A stretch of DNA of 64,000 nucleotides, taken from positions 1,499,501-1,563,500 of the forward strand of contig NC_022657.1 in NCBI RefSeq assembly GCF_000494755.1, in the 5' to 3' direction. Below, piece after piece: positions 8,191-16,084 of the stretch. The notes beneath the pieces were generated by a model, which worked only from the letters and a program-made list of their open reading frames with translations, ran no database searches and was not told the origin of the DNA. The translations under genes and the position numbers were made by a program. Position 1 is the first letter of the stretch. The number at the start of each line of letters is the position of its first letter. The DNA comes from Amorphoplanes friuliensis DSM 7358. GTDB lineage: Bacteria > Actinomycetota > Actinomycetes > Mycobacteriales > Micromonosporaceae.

Positions 8191-8655
8191 ATGAACAGGA
8201 CTCGCCGGACCGCCCTCATGGCGGCCGCGGTTATGGCAGCGACGGGCCTGACGACGGTGACGGCGACGGCCCCAGCGGCCGCGTCGCACCGGGAGCCACG
8301 CCCGGTCACCAAGTGGATCAAGCCGGTCGAGGCGCACGAACCGACCTGGGTCAAGGTCTACTGGAAGACGGGCAAGAAGATCTGCGACGCCGCCGTGACC
8401 GTCGAGGGCACCGACGTGGGGATCGTGTACCCGTCGAACACCGACACCTACACGTCGTTCCTGAACGATGCCGAGCTCAAGCCGGGCCGACCCGACTACA
8501 CGGCCTTCCGGGTACGCGCGGACCGCAACCGCACCACGGTGGTGCGGCTCGCGGCGACGCTGACCTACAACACGTGCGGCGACGAAGCGGTCGAGAAGTC
8601 ACGGACCTACCGGCTCCGGCTCCCGGTCCTGCGCAACTACGACTACGACAACTGA
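8191..8655 (+). CDS. Secreted protein, paralogue of the upstream repeat protein
   Basis: A 154-residue exported protein with a signal peptide (MNRTRRTALMAAAVMAATGL, probable cut near AAA-SH) and a ~110-residue domain matching that of the preceding gene: WIKPVEAHEPTWVKVYWKT versus GIRAVQAGQDTWVGIRWTT, KICDAAV versus RICDVAV, then LKPGRPDYTAFRVRAD. The two cysteines are conserved. It lacks the Gly-rich repeat tail. ATG at 8191 is chosen because GGGAGAG precedes it. It has its own terminators on both sides, so it is a separate transcription unit. Function unknown. Confidence 0.83.
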   Translation: MNRTRRTALMAAAVMAATGLTTVTATAPAAASHREPRPVTKWIKPVEAHEPTWVKVYWKTGKKICDAAVTVEGTDVGIVYPSNTDTYTSFLNDAELKPGRPDYTAFRVRADRNRTTVVRLAATLTYNTCGDEAVEKSRTYRLRLPVLRNYDYDN

Positions 8656-8661
8656 GCCGGA

Positions 8662-8691
8662 GTGCGCGGCCGGTGAGGGCCGGCCGCGCAC
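8662..8691. terminator. Bidirectional hairpin between convergent genes
   Basis: A perfect 12-bp stem (GTGCGCGGCCGG at 8662-8673 and its complement 8680-8691, 6-nt loop) lies exactly between two convergent stop codons. There is no clear T run. Confidence 0.7.
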
Positions 8692-8694
8692 CTC

Positions 8695-11280
8695 TCAGCG
8701 GGTCGCCATGATCAGCGCAGCCGGGTCGGTGCAGACCAGCTGCAGCGCCCGGGCCACGACCGCCGGGTCGTAGGTCGAGGCGTGGAATGTCGCCTCCAGG
8801 TGCAGGACCCCGCCCATCTCCGACGTGGTCAGTGTGATGCCCTCGGGGCCGTTGAGTGTCGGCACGCTCTGGTTGATGCGGTCCGGCACGTCGGCCGCCC
8901 ACGGCAGGTCGGCGAGCACGTCGTGCCGGCCCTGGTTGCTGAAGGTCAGGCGCGGACGCGGGTCGATCGGCGCCTCACCCGGGTACGGGTCGGGCATCCC
9001 CGGCGTGCCCGTCAGGGCGAGCTTGCCCTCGCGCAGCAGCATCATGGTCAGGATCCGGCCCGTGGCCAGCTCCGCCTTCAGCGTCGTGTGGATCGCCTGC
9101 GGGTCGGTCAGGCTCGGCGGGCTCAGGTACGGACCCATGCAGAAGTTGCTGTCGATGCTGACGCCCTTGTCCACGTAACGGCGCGCGTCGGCCAGGAACG
9201 TGCCACCGGACAGGTCCGGGTTCAGGCCCAGCTCCCGGAGCGCCGCGGTGAAGGCCGCGAACGTGATCGCCGACGTGGTGACACCCGGCGAGTACTGGTC
9301 GCGCCACACCCGCATCTTGCCCAGCACGTCGGCGGAGCGCGCGGTCACCACGGTCAGGTCCGCCGTCCACGGCCGTGTCGGCACGTCTTCGGTGTGCGGC
9401 GGGCGGGCGAAGCTCAGACCTTCCTTCCAGCGGCCCGGCTTGGTGCCGAACTGCTTCCACCACGCCTTGGGCAGTGCCCAGCGGTGCCGCACCGACGGCC
9501 CGATGACCGCAGCGCGCTCTTCGCCGGCGGCCCGGACGAGCTCCCGCAACAGCGTGTTGACCGGCCCGGCGTCGCCGTACGCGTGGGCCACCTTCATCGC
9601 GACGTAACCACCGCCGGCCAGGATGCGTACGGGGTGATGGGCCCGCGGCTCGGCCTGCAGCCGCCGGGTCATCGCGTCGAAGTCGACCGGCCCGTCACCC
9701 AGGTCCGTGACCGCCTCGCGGACGTAACCGGCGAACGCCTCCGCGCTCAGGTGCTCCCAGCGGGCGCCGGCCCGGTCGAGCCGTGACACGGCCCGGTGGG
9801 TCGGGTCGGCGGCGTGCAGCCCGATCAGCGCGGCCCGCAGCCGTTCGGCGGTGACACCGGTCAGCGGGCCGACGGTCCGGATGTACTCCAGCGGCAGCCA
9901 GGCACGCTCGTGCAGGGTCAGGCTGGTGGTCGACATGACGTTCTCCTCCAGGGGTGTGCGGGCGAAGACCACCCGCAGCACGGTCGGTGCGACCAGCACG
10001 GTCTCGACGGCCATCACGAGAGCCACCCAGGTCACGAGTTCGGTGAGGCTGCCGCGGCTGCCGCCGTACCAGGCGGCGACGAGCTCCGCGACACCGGCGA
10101 AGACCGAGAAGATGCCGGCGCCGCGGACGCGGCCCTGCACCCGGGAGATCGCCAGGAAGAAGTGGTGGAAGACGAACGGCAGGTAGGTCAGCCCGAGGAT
10201 CATCAGCGCGGTGCCGGCGCTCTCGGCGTAACTCGCGCCGAAGAGACCCATGATCGGCTTGGCGGCGAAGACGACCACGAGTGACGCGGGGAAGCCGACG
10301 CCGAGACAGATGAGCAGGCCCACCCGCACCTTGGACCGCAGGGCGGCCTTGTCGCCGCTGGCCACCGCAAAGAGGGTCAGCGCCACGTTGCCCGGGACCA
10401 TGGCCAGGAACGACAGCACCATGAACGCCGTGTAGAAGGACGCGTTCGCCTCGGCCGACAGCACCGCGGTGACAACCAGGGGCAGTGCCGCCCGTGGCAG
10501 GTAAGTGGCCAGGTTCAGCAGGTTGTGATCGAAGGTGGCCCGGCCCCGGCCGCGCAGCAGGGACGGCTGTGGGCGTACCGAATCGATCATGCCCTTGCGC
10601 CGCAGGGCGCGACCGAGGATCGCGACTGAGGCCACCATGCCGGCGATCCAGGTCAGCAGCAGCTGGCCGCCGGTCAGGGTGAGGGGCAGCACGGCGAGGA
10701 GGCCGAGCAGGGCCAGCTTGATCACCGAGAACCAGGCGTTGCGCATCAGCTGCATCGGGCCCTGGAGCAGGCCGACCAGGGCCTCGTCGAGGACCAGGGT
10801 CATGGCGTTGAGCGCGATGCCGAACACCAGCAGCACCGTGGCGGGCGTGCTGCCGAGCGCGTTCTGCAGTCCGGGGACGGCCAGGTGCGCGAGCGTGACG
10901 TAGATCAGGCCGCCGACCGTCGACGCGCTGCCCGCGACCAGCAGGCAGGTGGAGATCAGCTGCCATCTGCGGCTGCGCATCGCCGACAGGTCGGAGATCA
11001 GCATGGTGCCCATGCCGAACATCCCGATCGTGCCGATCAGCGTCATCGCCGACACCGCCGCGGATGCCTGACCGACGGCCTCGGCCGATGCGGACCGTGC
11101 CGCGAGCCACCAGTAGGCGAACCCGAACAGCGAGGTGATCGCGGTCGTCGCCATCAGCGACCCGGCGTTGAGGAACAGGTCCAGGTGGCCGCGCAGGACG
11201 GAGATCAGGCCCCCACGGCCGGGGCCTTCGGGTCCAGAATCCAGGCTCTGCGGTACGGCCTCGGTTACGGTGCTGTCCAC
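8695..11280 (-). CDS. Lipid flippase (MOP superfamily) fused to condensation/acyltransferase-like domain
   Basis: An 861-residue fusion. Residues ~35-440 form a polytopic membrane region typical of polysaccharide or lipid-linked sugar flippases (about 12 TM segments). From residue 449 onward (MSTTSLTLHERAW) the protein is soluble and resembles the N-terminal half and beyond of condensation/PapA-type CoA-dependent acyltransferases. The HHxxxDG box appears as AHAYGDAGP, keeping the second His and the Asp. A joint role in acylating and exporting a glycolipid is inference. GTG start at 11280; a TACCGT -10-like element ends 6 nt upstream, so the transcript may be leaderless. An internal ribosome site at 9943-9949 could yield the C-terminal domain alone. 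Confidence 0.8.
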   Translation of the reverse strand: MDSTVTEAVPQSLDSGPEGPGRGGLISVLRGHLDLFLNAGSLMATTAITSLFGFAYWWLAARSASAEAVGQASAAVSAMTLIGTIGMFGMGTMLISDLSAMRSRRWQLISTCLLVAGSASTVGGLIYVTLAHLAVPGLQNALGSTPATVLLVFGIALNAMTLVLDEALVGLLQGPMQLMRNAWFSVIKLALLGLLAVLPLTLTGGQLLLTWIAGMVASVAILGRALRRKGMIDSVRPQPSLLRGRGRATFDHNLLNLATYLPRAALPLVVTAVLSAEANASFYTAFMVLSFLAMVPGNVALTLFAVASGDKAALRSKVRVGLLICLGVGFPASLVVVFAAKPIMGLFGASYAESAGTALMILGLTYLPFVFHHFFLAISRVQGRVRGAGIFSVFAGVAELVAAWYGGSRGSLTELVTWVALVMAVETVLVAPTVLRVVFARTPLEENVMSTTSLTLHERAWLPLEYIRTVGPLTGVTAERLRAALIGLHAADPTHRAVSRLDRAGARWEHLSAEAFAGYVREAVTDLGDGPVDFDAMTRRLQAEPRAHHPVRILAGGGYVAMKVAHAYGDAGPVNTLLRELVRAAGEERAAVIGPSVRHRWALPKAWWKQFGTKPGRWKEGLSFARPPHTEDVPTRPWTADLTVVTARSADVLGKMRVWRDQYSPGVTTSAITFAAFTAALRELGLNPDLSGGTFLADARRYVDKGVSIDSNFCMGPYLSPPSLTDPQAIHTTLKAELATGRILTMMLLREGKLALTGTPGMPDPYPGEAPIDPRPRLTFSNQGRHDVLADLPWAADVPDRINQSVPTLNGPEGITLTTSEMGGVLHLEATFHASTYDPAVVARALQLVCTDPAALIMATR
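9934..9949 (-). promoter_or_regulatory. Internal ribosome site and in-frame ATG inside flippase fusion
   Basis: On the minus strand GGAGGAG is followed after 6 nt by ATG (9936-9934), in frame, exactly at the junction between the membrane part and the condensation-like domain (codon 449). It suggests a second, soluble product of 413 residues. Confidence 0.55.
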
Positions 11281-11286
11281 CCTTGA

Positions 11287-11292
11287 ACGGTA
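11287..11292 (-). promoter_or_regulatory. Putative -10 (TACCGT) of flippase fusion gene
   Basis: TACCGT on the minus strand, 6 nt before the GTG at 11280. A 7-bp inverted repeat at 11320-11336 lies just upstream and could be an operator. Confidence 0.4.
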
Positions 11293-11319
11293 GTTACTGA
11301 CAGTGTTCGGCTGCCATGG

Positions 11320-11336
11320 CAGAGTGGTGCACTCTG
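11320..11336. promoter_or_regulatory. Inverted repeat upstream of flippase promoter
   Basis: CAGAGTG-GTG-CACTCTG, perfect 7-bp arms with a 3-bp spacer, centred about 48 bp upstream of the flippase start. A regulator-binding site is possible; no nearby gene is clearly its regulator. Confidence 0.35.
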
Positions 11337-11409
11337 AAATGCCCGTTCGGTGGATCTTTGTGACGCCTGTGACTTCAGAAGTTGTCCCTGGTCACAGTGC
11401 CTATCTGGC

Positions 11410-11916
11410 CTACTCTTCCCAGACCGGTACGGAGGGTAGGCCCCGCTCGGCGCGGGCCGCGTCGGTCAGCTCCTGGATCAGGGCAGTCTTACCCCGCGTA
11501 TAAGCGTCACCCGGGCCGTGCGCGTCCATCAGCTCGCGCTTCAGAGCGGCATAACGGTCGCGGTCGGCGGGGTGGTCGAGCAGATGATCGCGCAGCAGCC
11601 GCTCGTTGCGGGTCGGCCAGCTCTCGGCGGTGACCACGTGCAGGTGGTACGCCGTGCTGTCGTAGTCCTCGCGCCGGTAGAACAGCCGCTCCGGCATGTC
11701 GGTGCGGACCATCCGATAGCCGAGAGTCTCCAGCGCGTCGTCGTTCACGTCGTCGAGATCCTCGAGGCTCGCCATCAGATCGATGACCGGCTTGGCCGGC
11801 AACCCGGGCACGGCGGTGCTGCCCACATGTTCGATCTCGGCGAAGAGCGGCGCCAGCACGACACAGGCCTGCCGGCCGAGCGCGGCCCAGCGCTCGTCGG
11901 GCTCCGCGATCGTCAC
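11410..11916 (-). CDS. GrpB family protein (UPF0157, nucleotidyltransferase fold)
   Basis: A 168-residue protein. Family marks are EIEHVGSTAVPGLPAKPVIDLM, YHLHVV and RDHLLDHPADRDRYAALKREL. GrpB-type proteins have a nucleotidyltransferase-like fold; some are fused to CoaE. The substrate is unknown. The GTG at 11916 overlaps the TGA of the CorA gene (GTGA), indicating translational coupling and co-transcription with the transporter. Confidence 0.85.
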   Translation of the reverse strand: MTIAEPDERWAALGRQACVVLAPLFAEIEHVGSTAVPGLPAKPVIDLMASLEDLDDVNDDALETLGYRMVRTDMPERLFYRREDYDSTAYHLHVVTAESWPTRNERLLRDHLLDHPADRDRYAALKRELMDAHGPGDAYTRGKTALIQELTDAARAERGLPSVPVWEE

Positions 11917-13019
11917 AGCCAACCCACCTTCTTCAAGCGACGATGCAAGATCACGGCGGCGACCGCCATCAGCAGCAGCACGCCGAAGTAGCCGTATTTC
12001 CACCTGAGCTCGGGCATGTACTCGAAGTTCATGCCGTAGATCCCCGCGATCGCGGTCTGCACGGCGGCGATGGCCGCCCACGACGCGATCTTGCGCATGT
12101 CGTTGTTCTGGTCCACCGAGACCTGCGCCAGCCGCGCCTGCAGCACGGAGTTCAGCAGATCGTCAAAACCGGCCACCCGGTCCACGGCCCGGGCGAGCCG
12201 CCCCCGCACATCCACCAGGTACGGCTGCAGCGTCGCCGGCACCACACCGCTGTCCAGCAAGCGCTGCAACGGCTCCTGCAGCGGCAGCACGGCCCGCTTG
12301 AACTCGACCATCTCGCGCTTGAGCTGATAGATGTGCGCGATGTCCGGTCGCTGATGCGCGGCGAAGGCAACCTCCTCCAGCGCCTCCAGGTCGTGCTCGA
12401 CGTGCCCGGCGACGTCCAGATAGAGGTCGACCATGCGGCTGCTCACGGCGTACGCGACAGCCCACGGCCCCTCGGCGAGCAGCGCCGGGCGTTCCTCGAG
12501 CTCCTCGCGGACGGGCCTGAGCGCCCCGGCCGCCCCGTGCCGGATCGTGATGACGAACCACGTCCCGACCAGCACGGTCACGTCACCGGTGTCGACAACC
12601 TCCGAGGTGTCGGTGAGTTCCTCGTGCTCGACGTAGGCGGCGGTCCGCAGCACCAGCCGCGTCACGTCACCGATCGTCTCCGCGGCCGGCCGGTGCCCGG
12701 CGGCGACGGCCTGCTCGGCGGTGAGCTCGTGCAACCCGAAGACCCGCGCGACGACACTCATCATCGCCTCGTCCGGCTCGTGCAGACCCAGCCACACGTA
12801 CGCGTCCCGCTGCCTTCTCGCCAGCCGCGCGGCGTCGGCGTAATGCTCGTGCCCCGGCCGCCGCTCCCCGGCCTGGTAGACGGCGCAGTCGACAACGGCA
12901 TCAGGATTGCGGTGCGGCCCCCGCGGAGCAGGTCGTTCGGTCCGGGTCAGACCATTGATGATCTTGCCGAGCGTACGCGGCAACAACGGTTGTCTCGCCC
13001 GTCGCCGCAACCCGAACAT
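11913..13019 (-). CDS. corA: CorA-like magnesium/cobalt transporter
   Basis: A 368-residue member of the CorA/2-TM-GxN family. A large cytoplasmic domain includes long helices (residues ~205-300). Two TM helices at the C-terminus carry the YGMNF selectivity motif after the first helix. The protein ends in a basic tail (HRRLKKVGWL). The start at 13019 (MFGLRRRARQ) is the most likely; in-frame starts up to 13130 exist but would add a poorly composed leader. I saw no M-box-type leader in 13020-13157, only an 11-bp palindrome, CCTTGACAAGG, near 13136. Confidence 0.88.
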   Translation of the reverse strand: MFGLRRRARQPLLPRTLGKIINGLTRTERPAPRGPHRNPDAVVDCAVYQAGERRPGHEHYADAARLARRQRDAYVWLGLHEPDEAMMSVVARVFGLHELTAEQAVAAGHRPAAETIGDVTRLVLRTAAYVEHEELTDTSEVVDTGDVTVLVGTWFVITIRHGAAGALRPVREELEERPALLAEGPWAVAYAVSSRMVDLYLDVAGHVEHDLEALEEVAFAAHQRPDIAHIYQLKREMVEFKRAVLPLQEPLQRLLDSGVVPATLQPYLVDVRGRLARAVDRVAGFDDLLNSVLQARLAQVSVDQNNDMRKIASWAAIAAVQTAIAGIYGMNFEYMPELRWKYGYFGVLLLMAVAAVILHRRLKKVGWL

Positions 13020-13157
13020 CGCCCGCCGTCCCCCGTCACTCGCCCACCCGTGCGGACCCGACGGTAGCGGCTCCACACCCCGCGCGCCGCACCGCCGGAC
13101 CACGTGACAAAAGGATGTCAGACCTGCCAACTAGTCCCTTGACAAGGTTTTGTGCGC

Positions 13158-13895
13158 TCAGTCCGAGCGCTTCATTGCGCGGGTGCCGACCAGCAGGCCC
13201 AGGGTGCCCACGCCGATTGCCGCGGCGGCGCCGGTGACCGTGGTCGAGGCCCAGATGTCGCCGTTGAAGAGGGCGCGTTCGGAGTCGACCACGTAGGTGA
13301 GCGGGTTCCACTTCGACAGTGCCTGCAGCCAGCCGGGTCCGGCGTCGATCGGCAGGAGCATGCCGGCGAGCAGCAGCAGCGGGAAGAGCAGCGTCTGCTG
13401 CACCGTCCAGAACAACCACTCCTGGTTCTTCGCGGCCAGCGCCAGGGTGTACGACAGGGCGCCGAGCCCCAGGCAGAAGACCGACAGGATCACGATGCCG
13501 AGCAGCGCACCGCCGAGGTGGAGCTCAAAACCGAACGGCAGGCAGATCGCCACGATCACCGCGGCCTGCGCGACCACCGGCACGATCTCCTTGAGCGCAC
13601 GCCCGATCAGCAGGGCGGGCCGGCGCAGGGGAGTGACCAGCATCCGTTCGTGCGAGCCGGTCTGGATCTCGAAGAGCAGGTTGGAGCCGGTCATCGACGT
13701 GCCGAACAGGCACGACATCACCACGATGCCCGGCACGAACCACTGCAGCGCCAGATCGTCGGGCAGCAGCGGCGCGAAGAGACCCAGGAAGACCAGCGGC
13801 TGGACCATGGAGAAGACGATGGTGAACGGGTTGCGCAGCATCGGCCGCAGCTCGCGGCTGAAAACGACGCCGGTGTCGGTGACGAGGTTGGTCAT
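13158..13895 (-). CDS. ABC-2 type transporter permease (DrrB-like)
   Basis: A 245-residue integral membrane protein with six predicted TM segments. Family marks include the conserved region GSNLLFEIQTGSHERMLVTPL and the preceding ELRPMLRNPFTIVFSMVQPL. It is encoded 3 nt after its ATPase partner. DrrAB-type exporters move drugs or lipids out of the cell. The substrate cannot be read from the sequence. Confidence 0.88.
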   Translation of the reverse strand: MTNLVTDTGVVFSRELRPMLRNPFTIVFSMVQPLVFLGLFAPLLPDDLALQWFVPGIVVMSCLFGTSMTGSNLLFEIQTGSHERMLVTPLRRPALLIGRALKEIVPVVAQAAVIVAICLPFGFELHLGGALLGIVILSVFCLGLGALSYTLALAAKNQEWLFWTVQQTLLFPLLLLAGMLLPIDAGPGWLQALSKWNPLTYVVDSERALFNGDIWASTTVTGAAAAIGVGTLGLLVGTRAMKRSD

Positions 13896-13898
13896 GGC

Positions 13899-14870
13899 TC
13901 AGGCCTCCACGAGCGTCGTGTCGCGGTCGGTGGTCTCGGCGGTCGCGCCGCCCTCGCGCAGGCTGCGACCGGTCAGCTTCAGGAAGACGTCGTCGAGGGT
14001 CGGCCTTCGGACCTCCACCTCGGCCACCGGGAGACCCGCCGAGCGCAAATCCTCGAGCAGATCCGGTACGAGGCGGGGCGCGTCGGGGACGGTGATCGTC
14101 AGCTGTGTCCCCGACCGGTGGATCTGGTGGGGGAGTCGCGCCGAGGCCGCCGCCGCGTCGGTCTCGTGGTCGAAGCCCAGGATGATCCGGTCACCGACGT
14201 GCTCGGTCTTGAGCCGCGCGGGGGTGTCGTCGGCGATGATCCGGCCATGGTCGATCACGATGATCCGCTCGGCCATCGAGTCGGCCTCGTCCAGGTAGTG
14301 CGTGGTCAGCACGATCGTCGTCTCGTGCTGCTTGCGCAGCTGCATGATGTGCTCCTGCAGGTTGGCGCGGTTCTGCGGGTCGAGGCCGGTGGACGGCTCG
14401 TCGAGGAAGAGCAGCTCCGGGGCGTGGATCAGGCCCATCGCGATGTCGAGGCGGCGGCGTTGCCCGCCGGAGAGGGTCGACACCGTGCGGTCGGCGACCT
14501 CGCCCAGCCCGAGCGAGTCGATCAGCTCGCCGGCCCGCTCCCGGGCCGCGGCCACCTTCAACCCGTACGCGCGACCCTGGCTGATCAGCTCGTCGCGCCC
14601 CCGCTGGCTGTGTGCGGCGCCGTTGCCCTGTCCGATGTAGCCGATCCGCTGCCGCACCTCCCGTTGCTGCCGCACCACGTCGAAGCCGGCCACCTCTGCG
14701 GTGCCCGAGGTCGGCGGGATCAGCGTGGTGAGCATGCGCAGGGTCGTGGACTTGCCGGCGCCGTTCGGCCCGAGCAGGGCGACCAGCTCGCCGGGAGCGA
14801 CGGTCAGGTTGATGCCCTGCACGGCGTGGACGTCCTTGAAATGCCTGGTGAGCTCGTGCGTCTCAATCAT
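13899..14870 (-). CDS. ABC transporter ATP-binding protein (DrrA-like)
   Basis: A 323-residue ATPase. Walker A is GPNGAGKST, the signature is LSGGQRRR, Walker B is LLFLDEPSTGLD and the H-loop is LTTHYLDEAD. The extended C-terminal region (~residues 220-320) is typical of the DrrA daunorubicin-resistance subfamily. ATG at 14870 is chosen; a GTG at 14900 would add ten residues. The gene is divergent from the WYL regulator at 14933, which probably controls this exporter. Confidence 0.92.
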   Translation of the reverse strand: MIETHELTRHFKDVHAVQGINLTVAPGELVALLGPNGAGKSTTLRMLTTLIPPTSGTAEVAGFDVVRQQREVRQRIGYIGQGNGAAHSQRGRDELISQGRAYGLKVAAARERAGELIDSLGLGEVADRTVSTLSGGQRRRLDIAMGLIHAPELLFLDEPSTGLDPQNRANLQEHIMQLRKQHETTIVLTTHYLDEADSMAERIIVIDHGRIIADDTPARLKTEHVGDRIILGFDHETDAAAASARLPHQIHRSGTQLTITVPDAPRLVPDLLEDLRSAGLPVAEVEVRRPTLDDVFLKLTGRSLREGGATAETTDRDTTLVEA

Positions 14871-14932
14871 GGGACCGACGCTAGAGTTCGAAGCGGCCAC
14901 TTTCTGACCGCAATCCGAGGGAACCTCGATCC

Positions 14933-15889
14933 ATGGCGAACACGAGTGCGCGGATGCTGCGGTTGCTCTCCCTCCTGCAGACGCATCGCTACTGGCCAGG
15001 CGTCGAGCTGGCCGACCGGCTCGAGGTCAGCCCGCGAACGCTGCGCCGCGACGTCGACCGCCTCCGCGAGCTCGGTTATCCCGTCGACGCGGCCCGTGGT
15101 GTCGCCGGCGGCTATCAGCTCCAGGCCGGCGCTGCGGTGCCTCCGCTCCTGCTCGACGACGAAGAAGCGGTCGCGATCGCCGTCGGCCTGCGCACAGCCG
15201 CGGCCGGCGCGGTCGCGGGCTTCGAGGAGACCTCCGTCCGTGCACTCGCCAAAGTCATCCAGCTGCTCCCGCCCCGGCTCCGCAAACGCATCGACGCCCT
15301 CCAGGCCGCAACCGCACCGGGTGTCTTCGGAGGCGGACCGACCCTGGACGCGACCACACTGACAACCCTTGCGATGGCTTGTCGCGGCGAGGAAAGGCTG
15401 CGCTTCGCCTACACCCCCCGCGAGGGCGAAGGCTCGTCACGCCACGTCGAGCCGCACCGCCTGGTGTCGCTCGGCCGCCGCTGGTATCTCGTGGCCTGGG
15501 ACCTCGACCGCGGCGACTGGCGCAGCTTCCGCGTCGACCGCCTCACCGCGCCCACACTCACCGGCGCGCGTTTCCGCCCGCGCGAGATCCCCGGCGGTGA
15601 CCCGGTGACCTGGATGCGCTCCCGCCTCGTCGCGGTCCCCGCCCGTCACGAAGTGTCCGTCCTCATCGGAAAACCTGCCGACAGCGTGCGGCAGGTCGTC
15701 GGCCAGTGGGCGGCGGTCGAAGAGCTGTCACCGACGACCTGCCGCATGCGGATGAACGTCGACGACCTGAACTGGCCGGTCATGGTGCTGGGCGCCCTGC
15801 GTGCTGACTTCACTGTGGAGTCACCTCCGGAGCTGACCGTCCACATCCGCGAAGCAGGCGAAACCTTGCTGCGCGGCGTGAACAGCTGA
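14933..15889 (+). CDS. WYL-domain helix-turn-helix regulator
   Basis: A 318-residue regulator. Residues 1-60 form an HTH_11 winged helix (RMLRLLSLLQTHRYWPGVEL, LEVSPRTLRRDVDRLRELGY). A WYL domain follows (RLRFAYTPREG, PHRLVSLGRRWYLVAWDLDR, WRSFRVDRL), then the WCX C-terminal extension. WYL domains bind ligands, often nucleotides or nucleic acids. Divergence from the DrrAB genes suggests local control. Confidence 0.9.
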   Translation: MANTSARMLRLLSLLQTHRYWPGVELADRLEVSPRTLRRDVDRLRELGYPVDAARGVAGGYQLQAGAAVPPLLLDDEEAVAIAVGLRTAAAGAVAGFEETSVRALAKVIQLLPPRLRKRIDALQAATAPGVFGGGPTLDATTLTTLAMACRGEERLRFAYTPREGEGSSRHVEPHRLVSLGRRWYLVAWDLDRGDWRSFRVDRLTAPTLTGARFRPREIPGGDPVTWMRSRLVAVPARHEVSVLIGKPADSVRQVVGQWAAVEELSPTTCRMRMNVDDLNWPVMVLGALRADFTVESPPELTVHIREAGETLLRGVNS

Positions 15890-15902
15890 CTCGCTGTTTG
15901 GA

Positions 15903-15931
15903 CGGATCGGCGCCCCCGTGGCGCCGATCCG
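15903..15931 (+). terminator. Hairpin downstream of WYL regulator
   Basis: A perfect 12-bp stem (CGGATCGGCGCC at 15903-15914 with its complement 15920-15931, 5-nt loop) 14 nt after the stop. No T run follows, so termination is plausible but not certain. Confidence 0.65.
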
Positions 15932-15980
15932 CACGATGAACCTAGCGACCCCCTCCGACACTTTTTGGCGCTGCGATCCT

Positions 15981-16073
15981 GACGGCCCAGTTTTCGCCTC
16001 GCCGCGCTTCTCATGGCCCAGCTTTCGCTTAGCTGTCCTTCTCACGGCCCGGCTTTCGCCTCGCGAGGGCCTT
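15981..16073. repeat. 31-bp degenerate tandem repeat, three copies
   Basis: Three 31-bp units start at 15981, 16012 and 16043. Each begins (G/C)A(C/T)GGCCC(A/G)G followed by CTTTCGC or TTTTCGC. The third unit runs into the -10 region of the amidohydrolase gene. Confidence 0.6.
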
Positions 16074-16078
16074 AAGCT
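16073..16078 (+). promoter_or_regulatory. Putative -10 (TAAGCT) of amidohydrolase gene
   Basis: TAAGCT lies 6 nt before the GTG start at 16085, the spacing expected for a leaderless transcript. Confidence 0.42.
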
Positions 16079-16084
16079 GCCGGG

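Noticed and set aside
13152..15362. 736-codon plus-strand frame opposite the DrrAB genes
   Set aside because: Shadow of two well-supported ABC genes.
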